In this document: positions 57,501 to 62,626 of the stretch, in pieces | Layout of the letters: each line of letters opens with the position of its first letter | How positions within the stretch are numbered: the first letter of the stretch is position 1 | NCBI GenBank assembly: GCA_029204225.1 | Contig: CM055093.1 | Location: 24,533,912-24,597,911, forward strand | Direction: 5' to 3' | Source: Diphasiastrum complanatum | Lineage: Eukaryota > Streptophyta > Lycopodiopsida > Lycopodiales > Lycopodiaceae | DNA length: 64,000 nucleotides | Made by a program: the position numbers and the translations under genes | Notes under the pieces: generated by a model | Database searches by the model: none | The model's input: only the letters and a program-made list of their open reading frames with translations | What the model was told of the DNA's origin: nothing

Positions 57501-60461
57501 CTTTTGTTTACTTTCAAATACGATGGGAGATAATAGTAACAGACGAACTTTAAACCTACAGTCGAGATGATAATAAGAGGACTCTTATTGAGAATTGTCC
57601 ACTAAATCTCTTAGGCAATGACATGCCCTTTCTAGGAAGGCTACCTTAACCTACAACTCCTAGGAGATCTCAAGCTCGCCTTGTGATGGAGCTGACGTCT
57701 GCAGTTGCAGGCCGATAGCTTGGAAGTACACAAAAACTTCATATTTGCGTTAGTGAAGAGATATACCAAGTGGTTTTTGGTGTAGCATTCACACGAATAT
57801 TGATTCAAACAATATTGAATACTTTTCAGACGCAACTGAGATGTCCAAAGTTTGGTGAAGGGATTTCTTTCAAAGTACAGAAAACTTCAAAAGATTTTAC
57901 TACATTTGTATGGAACGGAATGCTCTGAACCAAAAGCTTGGGAATGGATATTTACAGTTTGTATCATGTGAAAAGCTCAATGAAAATGACAGCTCAGGTT
58001 GACCATTACATTACGAAGCAAAAATGCCAAAAAGTTTAACCTGCATTGAATATCCCCTTTGTCTAATAAGAAATAACAACTGTGAGCCAAAGAGGAATGC
58101 TGCATCGCCAAGCCTCATCGAAGTAGCCCAAGGGAAGCTAGAAATATTCATGAACACAAGCACTGTGAATCAGATTCAAATTGAGTAGATTCGCATAAAG
58201 CACTGAATCCAGATTTAAGACCTGAAAAAATATTTGAAATGGTGGAATCTATCGAAGTATAAAAAGGACTATGTGTGTTATGCACATTGCATAGATTGTC
58301 ATATGAGGTTCAACTCCTAGCTTCTGACAGTTATTGCAATGCTATTTTGGAGAACTTATCTGAACAATCGTTAAAATCTAGATAGGAGTAAAATTCAGAT
58401 TTGCATCTTGCACCAAATCAAAAAACTTCTATTCGAGATTCATTGTAATTACACAAGAAGAGCTTATATTGCTACCACCCCAGCCTACTATAACTTTCCC
58501 TTGCTTTGTGCAAAAAAAGTTTCACAAGCTCAAGTGTTGCAAATGATCCACTGAACAGATATGGAAGTGGCCCTATTTGCAGAAGGCATCTTGGACACAG
58601 GGAGGCTTGTTATAGGCTGAATTTCATCTAGAATAGGTGCATATTTTTGCATCTTATTGAGTCTATCTTGGTATTTTGATATAAACATATATTGTGTGGA
58701 TACGAATGACTTTCCAGGTACCTCCTTAATTGATGTGAAGTAGCTTATCAGAATTAATATGTCTAGCACTAATAACCTTTTGTTTTAGCTCGGCACAACT
58801 AATCAAATCGCATTGCAACAATATAACAATGAACAAAAGAACATGAAGGTATGTGCAAAACTATGATAGGTACAATGAAAGGTGATTGTTTCCAAAAAGA
58901 AAGCATTACGAACTACTAAATCACACAGGAATCAAAGCAGATAATTCAATGTACTTTACATTACAGGAAGTTAATATTATAAGTTGTTAGGCCTATACTT
59001 CAACTTACTAGTGTTAGATGTTGTCCAGACTGCATTTAGCCCAACGCTATGGAGTTTCTTTTGCTTCATTGCGCAGTCAGTGTTTCAGGCAACCTTTTCA
59101 AGGTTCTCTCCTTAAATAGAATTGTCTCGACAGCCTCATCAAACTGTACTGCTATGCTAAAATGCCGGACCTTACAAAATGCCACAACGACTCACATGGT
59201 CCACTCAAGAGCTATGGACAGTACCATAAATGGATGGAAAGATGAAGCAATGCACCTACACTTGAAAAAGGGAACATGGTCCAATATTCTTTTCACATGA
59301 TTTGTCCTTTGCAATGTTTCCATGGGCTCTAACACAAGAACAATATAGATGGCCAACTTGGTAATATTTTGGTCGACCTAAAGTTCAAGAAAATTCCTGG
59401 CAGATACTTTTTGAACTATGAGGTCCCTGACCCAATTAGCTCCATAAATTCTTCTTTCAAAATTGTTATGCCTGAATCCTTGCCACTTGGTGATCACAAT
59501 CGCACAAAGATGCCTCAAAGAAAACTTTAGGAAGCCGTAGCCAATGTTAATCTGGAAATCCTTTGCTTTCATGCACTCGGCCGACATTACAAAACCCATA
59601 TGAGTTGAAAATGAGCTAATTCTTCCCAAAGTATGCATTTTTGCTACTGAAAAATGCTTACACAGTTCGAACATCAAAATTTGCTAAAGATGCCCAAGAT
59701 TTTTACTTACCATAGGGTATGTATTTATTTTTCTTGTTTACCAGCATTGTGGCATGTTCAAAATCCATTGGGGACCAAAACCCAAGCTTGTAAAATCAAT
59801 GAAAAGAGGCTGACATCAACTATTTTTGCAAAACTGGAAAGACTTTTCTGCCATGCACCTACAGAGAGTTTCGTGTTAAGCATTATCAGACATGGCATTT
59901 TGATTAACAGGTACCCCATGTCGTTCTTCTTGCTTATTACAGCCAGAGACCTGAACTTTTGTCCCTATCTGCATATCATTTTGAGTCTGAAACTCTGAAA
60001 GTATCACATTATGTATCGCAAACTATCATGAAAAAATTGGTATTCATGCATCTACTGGATTCCCCAAGTTGTTTTAAATCAAATTCATAATTTTGCCTCC
60101 ATTAGCCTTGAAGGCAGCTAAATCTTTCTATTAGATTACAAACACAATAAGATGATATGCATACTAAAGCAGTTTCAGAGAATGAGTTTACTGTGAATAA
60201 CGATAAAAATTACCTGCGATCATCAGATACTGATGCAAGGCGTCGTCCATCATCTGACCAAGCAATTCGATAGATAGGTCCCTCGTGACCAATAAACCTT
60301 AGAAGTGGTAGAGATTCCTCTACTATCATAGACTGTGCTACTAGATGTGATGCATGGCTTGTTATCTTTTCTCCTGAACCAGACAAAATTGCTTTGCTTT
60401 CCAAATCCATATCCATTTGAAGGCTTGTAGAGGCTCGTATTCCTAGTTTCCAAAATATAAC
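26356..60461 (-). CDS. WDR6: WDR6/Trm734-like WD40 protein, six internal exons
   Basis: Exons on the minus strand: 60461-60214, 56358-56220, 55682-55600, 55315-55076, 27933-27583 and 26554-26356 (248, 139, 83, 240, 351 and 199 bp). All introns are GT-AG and phases fit, giving 420 open codons. Diagnostic segments are RFIGHEGPIYRIAWSDDGRR...SVSDDRSARVW, VVLYGHTARIWDCHIDDK, LLVTASEDCTCRIW, GRGIWRCIYDAKSG, SEYVRCLALADPSFFYVATN, ERQLLGVFWCKSLGSRYVFT. From family knowledge, WDR6 (yeast Trm734/Rtt10) is the partner of the Trm7/FTSJ1 methyltransferase that 2'-O-methylates nucleotide 34 of certain tRNAs, in the cytoplasm. Both gene ends lie outside the window. There are no damaging changes in these exons, so the gene is probably functional despite introns of 27 kb and more than 26 kb. 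Confidence 0.92.
27094..27181 (+). mobile_element. Short tRNA-derived SINE with 15-bp target duplication
   Basis: An 88-bp insert contains a box A-like TGGCTCAGTTGG (27108-27119) and a box B-like GTTCAAGCC (27153-27161). It is flanked by perfect 15-bp direct repeats CACTTTACCTATAAT at 27079-27093 and 27182-27196. The start GGGGTTGGCTCAGTTGG resembles plant Au-type SINEs. It has no poly(A) or LINE-like tail. It lies in the WDR6 intron between exons E and F. Confidence 0.82.
27583..27933 (-). CDS. WDR6: WDR6 exon E, first exon after the 27-kb intron
   Basis: Acceptor ATGTTGCAG, donor TCAAG|GTGTCC. It encodes SEYVRCLALADPSFFYVATN, an EDWIVAGDSQGKVMVIENC repeat and ERQLLGVFWCKSLGS. The ending AG is completed by A of the next exon to give Arg of SRYVFT. 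Donor GTGTCC is weak but phase and homology fit. Confidence 0.9.
27934..28498. other. Unique 5-prime-flank intron sequence before the LINE chain
   Basis: A/T-rich intron DNA of WDR6 between exon E and the first LINE. Nothing coding is seen. It ends in a short pyrimidine tract (ATCTCTCTCTCCTTCTCC, 28481-28498) on the same strand as the LINE that starts at 28499. Confidence 0.7.
28696..29656 (+). pseudogene. LINE ORF1, one frameshift
   Basis: ATG 28696 opens an N-terminal Ser/Pro/Thr-rich region, a long coiled coil (SLQETNVSLLASIKQQAFQI...LENTVLVLQGKVGILEVD) and the RRM start (RDLKALNVKVRGASFAGKDL). A frameshift near 29370 moves the rest (QVFLRFKDALFRQKVLRKRG, then FMDEDLTPIQWTERKKINAD) to the frame ending at 29656. 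The length is close to complete. The coiled coil would trimerise the protein, and the RRM/CTD binds RNA. Confidence 0.8.
29750..32120 (+). pseudogene. LINE ORF2: RT and C-terminal domain, catalytic motif lost
   Basis: Frames 29841-30668, 30670-31083 and 31290-32120. RT landmarks are NYRTTMIGHVLTKLYGTIL, CCFVDFKKAFDFVPRPLL and VKQGCSLSPVLFGLYIDEL. Immediately after this, at about 30668-30700, a stop and a ~40-nt deletion remove the YADD catalytic motif. The end has the zinc cluster CLLCPIHEIESEEHFIFRCP. The endonuclease is absent. Confidence 0.85.
32341..32543 (+). mobile_element. Very short LINE 3' end with (CT)n tail
   Basis: About 150 bp of LINE 3' UTR with the stem region GCC-TTTT-GGC (32464-32473), GTTAATAAAGC and (CT)n at 32494-32543, inserted on the tail of the previous LINE. 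Confidence 0.83.
32544..34316 (+). mobile_element. LINE shell interrupted by LTR-element leader
   Basis: Begins AAGATGGCGCC after (CT)n with an ORF1 start (32547-32850, Ala/Pro/Ser-rich). It jumps to endonuclease sequence (FTYHLHSGGHKIVRYLMSS, 32970-33060), is interrupted from about 33175 to 34060, and ends with a LINE 3' UTR (GGAGACGTTTTATATGCTCC), a degenerate stem (ATACC-TTTT-GGCAT, 34218-34231), ATTAATAAAGC and a mixed C/CT tail at 34251-34316. Confidence 0.75.
33175..34060 (+). mobile_element. Probable LTR-retrotransposon end and leader fragment
   Basis: TGTAACATTTGGTAATAGAGCC at about 33236-33257 resembles an LTR end followed by a degenerate initiator-tRNA primer site (TTGGTATCAGAGCC). 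G/C-rich leader follows, and ATGGATCCTAGCCCTTCC at 33976 could be a gag start cut short by LINE sequence. No domain is visible, so this is tentative. Confidence 0.4.
34317..37590 (+). mobile_element. LINE family B, nearly complete RT
   Basis: Starts at the end of a CT tract with a 5' region and an ATG (34530, ATGGCACCCAAGAAAAAA), then jumps directly to the end of the endonuclease (TISDHSLLRLSLGHI). The 3' end has stem-loop GTACC-TTTG-GGTAC (37505-37518), GTGAATAATAATA and a TTTCTA plus (CT)n tail (37541-37590). Confidence 0.85.
34560..37317 (+). pseudogene. Family B ORF2: RT and C-terminal zinc region
   Basis: Pieces include 34656-34961, 35174-35752, 36041-36835 and 37048-37317 in shifting frames. 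RT landmarks are YRTIMIGHTLAKIYGSILQ, CCFVDFRKAFDSVLRHLL, a VKQG... region broken near 35775, and LLYADDVVLLSS (about 35890), where the catalytic YADD is preserved. The end carries CQLCSLHEIEDEFHFIFRCP. Frameshifts near 35740 and 35790 and a TGA near 36032 disable it. It is divergent enough from family A to be a separate family. Confidence 0.82.
37874..38750 (+). pseudogene. LINE ORF1, one frameshift, ending in UAG
   Basis: The frame to 38587 gives an N-terminal Pro/Ser region, PYTPSRSTELFSSWKIDQIK, a coiled coil (LKGTATSLINEKNMLQSRVA...LQELETKLEKQ), the ISVTISEEKSQDQKAHNIRV linker and ATLIIRFTSLESHRDALQ. A one-base shift near 38578 moves the C-terminal domain (IYMDDDLTYIQVEERRKAFQ, GRRVIYRDGRVHFL) into the frame ending SNSQC-TAG at 38748-38750. 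That last frame is continuous with ORF2. The fold is that of L1 ORF1p (coiled coil, RRM, CTD). Confidence 0.82.
38751..41949 (+). pseudogene. LINE ORF2: endonuclease, RT, C-terminal zinc domain
   Basis: It continues in frame from the ORF1 UAG with no ATG before the endonuclease (HHLRIGVWNCDGIHSSS). Endonuclease 38790-39725 keeps SGGHSVLDYLMGSPSS and LSDHSYLSF, but the GDFNA strand reads RDFNA. A frameshift lies near 39665-39700, another near 40310, a stop near 40456 (ATACTCTAG) and a short deletion near 40503. RT continues 40501-41373 with FVDFRKAFDSVPRSLLIQRL, VKQGCSLSPVLFGLYIDEL and ILLYADDVVLVSP (catalytic YADD kept). The end has CQFCSLDEVESEEHFIFRCP (about 41717-41776). Confidence 0.87.
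42500..44057 (+). mobile_element. 3'-truncated LINE at the polarity switch
   Basis: Starts after the (CT)n end. It has a decayed ORF1 (42500-43290, e.g. FFDDDLTYIQVEER at 43240-43284) and parts of the ORF2 endonuclease (HFPPKMSSFVEGTYSPSNNI, then SGGNVVDYLIES and TTLFDHSCLSFCLGH). It ends at about 44057 without 3' UTR, stem-loop or tail, joined to a LINE of opposite strand. Confidence 0.75.
44058..45060 (-). mobile_element. Family B LINE fragment, minus strand, no 3' end
   Basis: Minus-strand translation gives YTYLGVLFSGPLLSFRPAAL (near 45020), AALARLRKGRSTLVQMERFS, then the zinc cluster CQCCTLQEVEDEFHFIFRCP (about 44220-44160). It lacks the last part of ORF2 and the 3' UTR. Its 5' side abuts a family A LINE at about 45060. 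Confidence 0.8.
45044..47858 (-). pseudogene. LINE ORF2 endonuclease-RT fragment
   Basis: Pieces 47858-47427 (endonuclease: SGGHGVVDYLMGSPSFVPTV, LSDHSFLSFDIGH), an RT start in shifted frames (47400-46720), 46714-46223 (CCFVDFRKAFDSVPRSLLIQ, GVKQGCSLSPVLFGLYIDEL, ILLYADDVVLVSPTREGLQ), 46219-45737 and 45616-45044 (CQFCSLGEVESEEHFIFRCP). YADD is preserved; stops at 46220 and frameshifts disable it. Confidence 0.85.
45061..48050 (-). mobile_element. Family A LINE, truncated at both ends, minus strand
   Basis: Very similar to 48890-51540. It runs from the endonuclease (5' break at about 48050, next to a GA tract) through RT to the C-terminal domain and lacks the 3' UTR. The pair differ by a ~330-bp segment present here (about 45735-46070) and missing in the other copy, and by a 12-nt gap near 45130. 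Confidence 0.85.
48055..48360 (-). mobile_element. 5'-truncated LINE 3' end, minus strand
   Basis: The minus strand ends with stem-loop ATGCC-TTTT-GGCAT (48116-48103), ATTAATAAAGC and a (TC)n tail (48075-48055). The 45061-48050 LINE lies directly beyond the tail. The other side abuts the CT tail of the full-length copy at 48366. Confidence 0.85.
48578..51946 (-). pseudogene. LINE ORF2: endonuclease, RT and C-terminal domain
   Basis: The frame after the ORF1 TAG reads GSGVPGGGSTSGPHPHHLRI and enters the endonuclease without an ATG: VGDLVDFITGRDKLFFMETH, GDFNARTSSRQ, then a 2-nt deletion near 51407. The second frame (to 49726) carries the rest of the endonuclease (LFDHSFLSFDIGH) and RT (YRTIMIGHVQAKLYGTILQS, CCFVDFRKAFDSVSRSLLIQ, GVKQGCSLSPILFGLYIDEL). 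The catalytic motif reads CADD instead of YADD. A stop lies at 49726 and a deletion near 49573. The end 49453-48578 holds CQFCSLGEVESEEHFIFRCP. It is the longest ORF2 in the window (705-codon frame). Confidence 0.88.
51947..52807 (-). CDS. LINE ORF1 protein, uninterrupted main part
   Basis: The frame from about 52807 gives 286 codons to TAG 51949-51947. Domains: Ser/Pro-rich N-terminus with TPTGLLPIPIPQEPTAP and PYTPSKSTELFSSWEADQMK; coiled coil at about residues 70-130 (LKHELSQLKGIISLLKEKNV, VASLEQVINTKQVAALESTT); RRM-like domain 165-245 (HNIRVRGIPDTQDATAEATR, ATLIIRFTSLESRRDALRCR); C-terminal domain with IYMDDDLTYIQVEERRKAFQ and GRRVIYRDGRVRFLDSAPS. No CCHC knuckle is present. The true start is uncertain: an ATG at 53255 opens a Pro/Ser frame that is separated by a 12-G run and frame changes. 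It would bind LINE RNA. The stop is in frame with ORF2. Confidence 0.85.
   Translation of the reverse strand: MVPPSLSSSSSSASSSSPSIAHPIALTTPTGLLPIPIPQEPTAPQSAVPIPYTPSKSTELFSSWEADQMKADFQLLKHELSQLKGIISLLKEKNVLRSKVASLEQVINTKQVAALESTTTKIKELENKIEQHKDSWAAVLQKRTKPSAPISSVISATILEERSREQKAHNIRVRGIPDTQDATAEATRFLETTLGHMTDGLDTAWRTSRDAATLIIRFTSLESRRDALRCRAKLRGTTIYMDDDLTYIQVEERRKAFQAARESGRRVIYRDGRVRFLDSAPSRSQC
52870..53258 (-). other. 5' region of the full-length LINE with reiterated units
   Basis: On the minus strand the region is pyrimidine-rich and built from repeated TCCCTCGCTGAAA and CCATCGCTG-like units; on the plus strand they appear as GCGAGGGAGG. A run of 12 G (about 52947-52958, plus strand) may be a slippage site. 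Similar CCATCGCTG units occur at the start of the LINEs at 9281, 28499 and 37591. They may be promoter monomers or a repetitive ORF1 N-terminus. Confidence 0.6.
53259..53505 (-). repeat. Tandem pair of identical LINE 3' ends
   Basis: Two ~107-bp copies (53274-53382 and 53400-53505) identical by eye over their shared length, each preceded on its low side by a GA tract (53259-53273 and 53383-53399). The period is 126 bp. On the minus strand each has stem-loop GTATC-TACG-GGTAC (53307-53294 and 53431-53418) and a tail. They are either two serial, extremely truncated LINE insertions or a tandem duplication. Confidence 0.85.
53506..53720 (-). mobile_element. 5'-truncated LINE 3' end at the right edge of the chain
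   Basis: The minus strand has stem-loop ATGCC-TTT-GGCAT (53583-53571), ATTAATAAAGC and a CTTT tail (53551-53538) next to a GA tract (53506-53527). Upstream it matches the family A 3' UTR to about 53720, then unique intron sequence starts. Confidence 0.8.
53721..55075. other. WDR6 intron, unique part
   Basis: A/T-rich DNA between the LINE chain and the exon D donor. I find no coding features, terminal repeats or target duplications. Short frames here show no family signature. Confidence 0.6.
55076..55315 (-). CDS. WDR6: WDR6 exon D, last exon before the 27-kb intron
   Basis: Acceptor AACTTCAG, donor AACAG|GTACAC. It encodes GRGIWRCIYDAKSGILVTAG and a low-conservation linker rich in Lys/Gln. 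It ends AG; the C at 27933 completes Ser and the frame continues KSEYVRCLA. That makes the 27.1-kb intron 27934-55075 well supported. Confidence 0.92.
55600..55682 (-). CDS. WDR6: WDR6 exon C
   Basis: Acceptor GGGTATAG, donor ACAT|GTAAGT. It encodes LLVTASEDCTCRIWASDGKL and then LAALKGH. Its last two bases AT join G of the next exon to give Met. Confidence 0.92.
56220..56358 (-). CDS. WDR6: WDR6 exon B
   Basis: Acceptor CACTGCCAG, donor GATAAG|GTCAG. It encodes ARVWTVSLSKAQEN and VVLYGHTARIWDCHIDDK, spanning the end of one WD repeat and the start of the next. The phase fits both neighbours. Confidence 0.93.
56359..60213. other. WDR6 intron between exons A and B
   Basis: About 3.9 kb of mostly unique, A/T-rich sequence. 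The only notable block is 57205-57290, which contains several GAATCGCGATTC-like palindromes. No exon-like WD40 coding sequence is present. Confidence 0.65.
57205..57290. mobile_element. Remnant resembling a hAT subterminal region
   Basis: Contains CATAGATGCGCGG followed by AGAATCGCGATTCACGATTCG and CGCGAATTGCGATTCG plus an A/T-run. These match the style of the subterminal repeats at both ends of the hAT element 60899-61921. The opposite end and a target duplication were not found. Confidence 0.4.
60214..60461 (-). CDS. WDR6: WDR6 exon A
   Basis: Acceptor TTTTGGTAG before GTTATATTTTGG, donor CGCAG|GTAATT. It encodes VIFWKLG at the end of one WD repeat, a Ser/Leu-rich linker and the repeat FIGHEGPIYRIAWSDDGRR...SVSDDR. 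It ends in phase 2 (AG), completed by T of the next exon to give the Ser of SDDRSARVW. The acceptor lies 8 nt after an A/T-rich stretch. Confidence 0.92.
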
Positions 60462-60898
60462 CTACCAAAATTTTAAAAGAAAAAATCAGCAACACATGCC
60501 TAATCATGTTTTGAACAGTATAGCAATTAACAGGCTGCAATGACTTGTTGTACAAAAGTTTCCAAAAAAAATTGGTCTAATTTGAGGCTTAAATCACTTG
60601 GAAAACATGCAAAAGAGCTAATTGGATGTTATGACTACCTATTTAGAGGGTCATTTCTATGTTACAAGAACGTTTAAAGTCGACTATTTATGTTGATGTA
60701 TGTTATTGGTATGTGGTAGCAGAGCTTCGAGGACGCACATAGGAAAAGTCTAGTTGCCAGTATTTGGTAGAAAAATTCCTCTTATTGATAGGTGACAACA
60801 AAATTCTTACGCATACATTGGCAAAGCCCTATTGGTATTTGGCAATAGCATTCTTACTCAATGCTTTAGCAATCAGATACTTGATGCTTTCCTTAGCT
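60462..60898. other. WDR6 intron upstream of exon A
   Basis: Intron sequence on the minus-strand upstream side of exon A, ending at the hAT target duplication. The preceding exon is not found anywhere up to 64000, so this intron is longer than 3.5 kb. Confidence 0.6.
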
Positions 60899-61921
60899 CA
60901 TAGTTGCACCACAATTCTGAATCGCGGTTCAGAATCGCGATTCGGAGAAAAACCAGAATCGTGCAGAATCGTTTTTTTTTTTTTAAATGTTTTAGGCAAT
61001 ATGGGTATCAAATGAAAGCTCTGATTAAGAGCATTATTACTGTGCAGTTTGCCGACTGTTTCGGGTGCAGGATGGTCCAGTTTAGGTGCATTAATCCTAT
61101 TATAGTTGAAGACGGAATTTAGTGTAGACAAGAAACAGTGAACATTAATCTGAAATTCTGATTATAATAAAGCAAGTACTTATGATGATGCTATTCAACC
61201 ATGCACCCTGGAGAAGGGCTTCAATGGCGATCTAGAATAGACTCTGGATGACTAATCTACACAATAACAGAATGCTCCAACTACTAATGAATGCCTCACA
61301 ATGTGGTAGTTATATAGTAACGACCACCATCTGAGAGAGCGAACAGCCAAAGGACCAAGGGGATGCGAAACACCAAAAAGTGTGTTTTCGCTCAGGGAGT
61401 TAGAAGGCCAAATCATGAAGAGGCCTTACCGTCAGCGGCAGCCCCCGGACCCTGCCGCTGGGGGGCGTTGCCCCCCAAACCCCCCACCAAGGGGCTACCA
61501 GCCCCCAGACCCCCTATTTCTCGGGGGGCTACCGCCCCCCGAACCCCCTGGGACTTCCTACTATATAGACACTATAATCTAGCCATCTCCTAACCATCAT
61601 GGTCTCACAGTAGACCCCATACTTCTCCTCATAACGGGTGCCTTACAGATTTGAGCTCACAGTTAACTAGTGACTACTAAACTGAGAGGTGCATTATTTA
61701 GTTATGTTTAACAAATCCATGTTGAGTTCTGTCAAGGACTTTTATATGTTTGTGCCCTATCTACTGCACTTATGGGAGGAAAAAAAAAAGTGGTTTGAAC
61801 ATTGCTCCCCTAAAACGAATTCAGCCATAAGCTATTTCTCCAAAAAAAAAAAAAAATTTACAATTTTGGGTTGAGAATCGCGATTCGCGAACCAAGCGAA
61901 TCGCGATTCGCTGCAACTATG
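60899..61921. mobile_element. Non-autonomous hAT element with 8-bp target duplication
   Basis: Perfect 10-bp terminal inverted repeats CATAGTTGCA (60899-60908) and TGCAACTATG (61912-61921) are flanked by perfect 8-bp direct repeats CCTTAGCT (60891-60898 and 61922-61929). Subterminal palindromes GAATCGCGATTC recur at both ends (60935-60950, 61874-61910). The 1023-bp interior encodes no transposase; it includes a very G/C-rich block (61430-61560) with CCCCCCAAACCCCC units. An 8-bp duplication with short ends is characteristic of hAT. Confidence 0.92.
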
Positions 61922-61979
61922 CCTTAGCTATTCATGTTAATTGGAATAGTGATATGGTCTAAGTGTATTTGATTGGGAA

Positions 61980-62090
61980 AAACCAGCAAAATGCTCCCTT
62001 GATGCAAATCACACTTTGTCTTCTTATGTACCTATTGGTACTTAAAAGACATTAATAAACCTCTCTCCCTCCTCCCTCTCCCTCTCTCTC
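61980..62090 (+). mobile_element. Truncated LINE 3' end, family B-like stem
   Basis: Contains AAAATGCTCCCTT, stem-loop GTACC-TATT-GGTAC (62028-62041), ATTAATAAACC and a C/CT-rich tail at 62060-62090. The next LINE starts at about 62091. Confidence 0.8.
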
Positions 62091-62626
62091 AAGTTCCATC
62101 GTGCCCTGATCTGGCACCCTGCTCCATCGCGCCCTCCATGGCTAATTGCGCCCTTCTTCCATCACACCCTACTCCATCACTAGTCCTCCATTTCAACTTG
62201 CTCCATCACTAAGGGCAGCTTTCTGTTTCTGAGCTCTTCTTTTTGTCAGCGGACCTGATCACGACTGCTGGACTACTGGACTGATGGATTGCAGATTGTT
62301 GTTGTTTGTCCAAAGGACCTCATGCATTGCTATCTTTCTCTGTAATCTGGCAGTGGAAGCCCTATTGCTCTTTAGCTGATCCCTCATATTTGAAAATGCC
62401 TCGTCGCAAAGGGGCTATTGCCCCTACTCCTGATCGATCCTCCATTTCCAGCATTGCTTCAGCCTCACAGCCAGATCCTCCTTCTCCTTCTCCTTCTATG
62501 CATGTTGCAATTCCTATCTCTCCATCAAATCCTATTCTTCCCAATAGTGGAACTACTGTAGCTATTTCCTTGACTCCAGACACTCCAAAAGCACATGTTC
62601 CTTTCTCTCCATATCCCTTGGAGTAG
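62091..62626 (+). mobile_element. LINE 5' region and ORF1 start
   Basis: After the CT tail come CTCCATCGCGCCC units, then ATG 62397 opening PRRKGAIAPTPDRSSISSIA and AIPISPSNPILPNSGTTVAI, closely like the ORF1 start at 9507. It stops at 62624-62626 and is followed by another LINE start without an intervening tail. Confidence 0.7.

Noticed and set aside
56803-59050. Element bounded by direct repeats TAGCCCAACGCT
   Set aside because: A 12-bp match in a window this size is expected by chance, and no terminal repeats accompany it.
61363-61593. Pro-rich protein in the G/C-rich block of the hAT element
   Set aside because: Composition-driven frames on a low-complexity block inside a non-autonomous transposon, with no family features.
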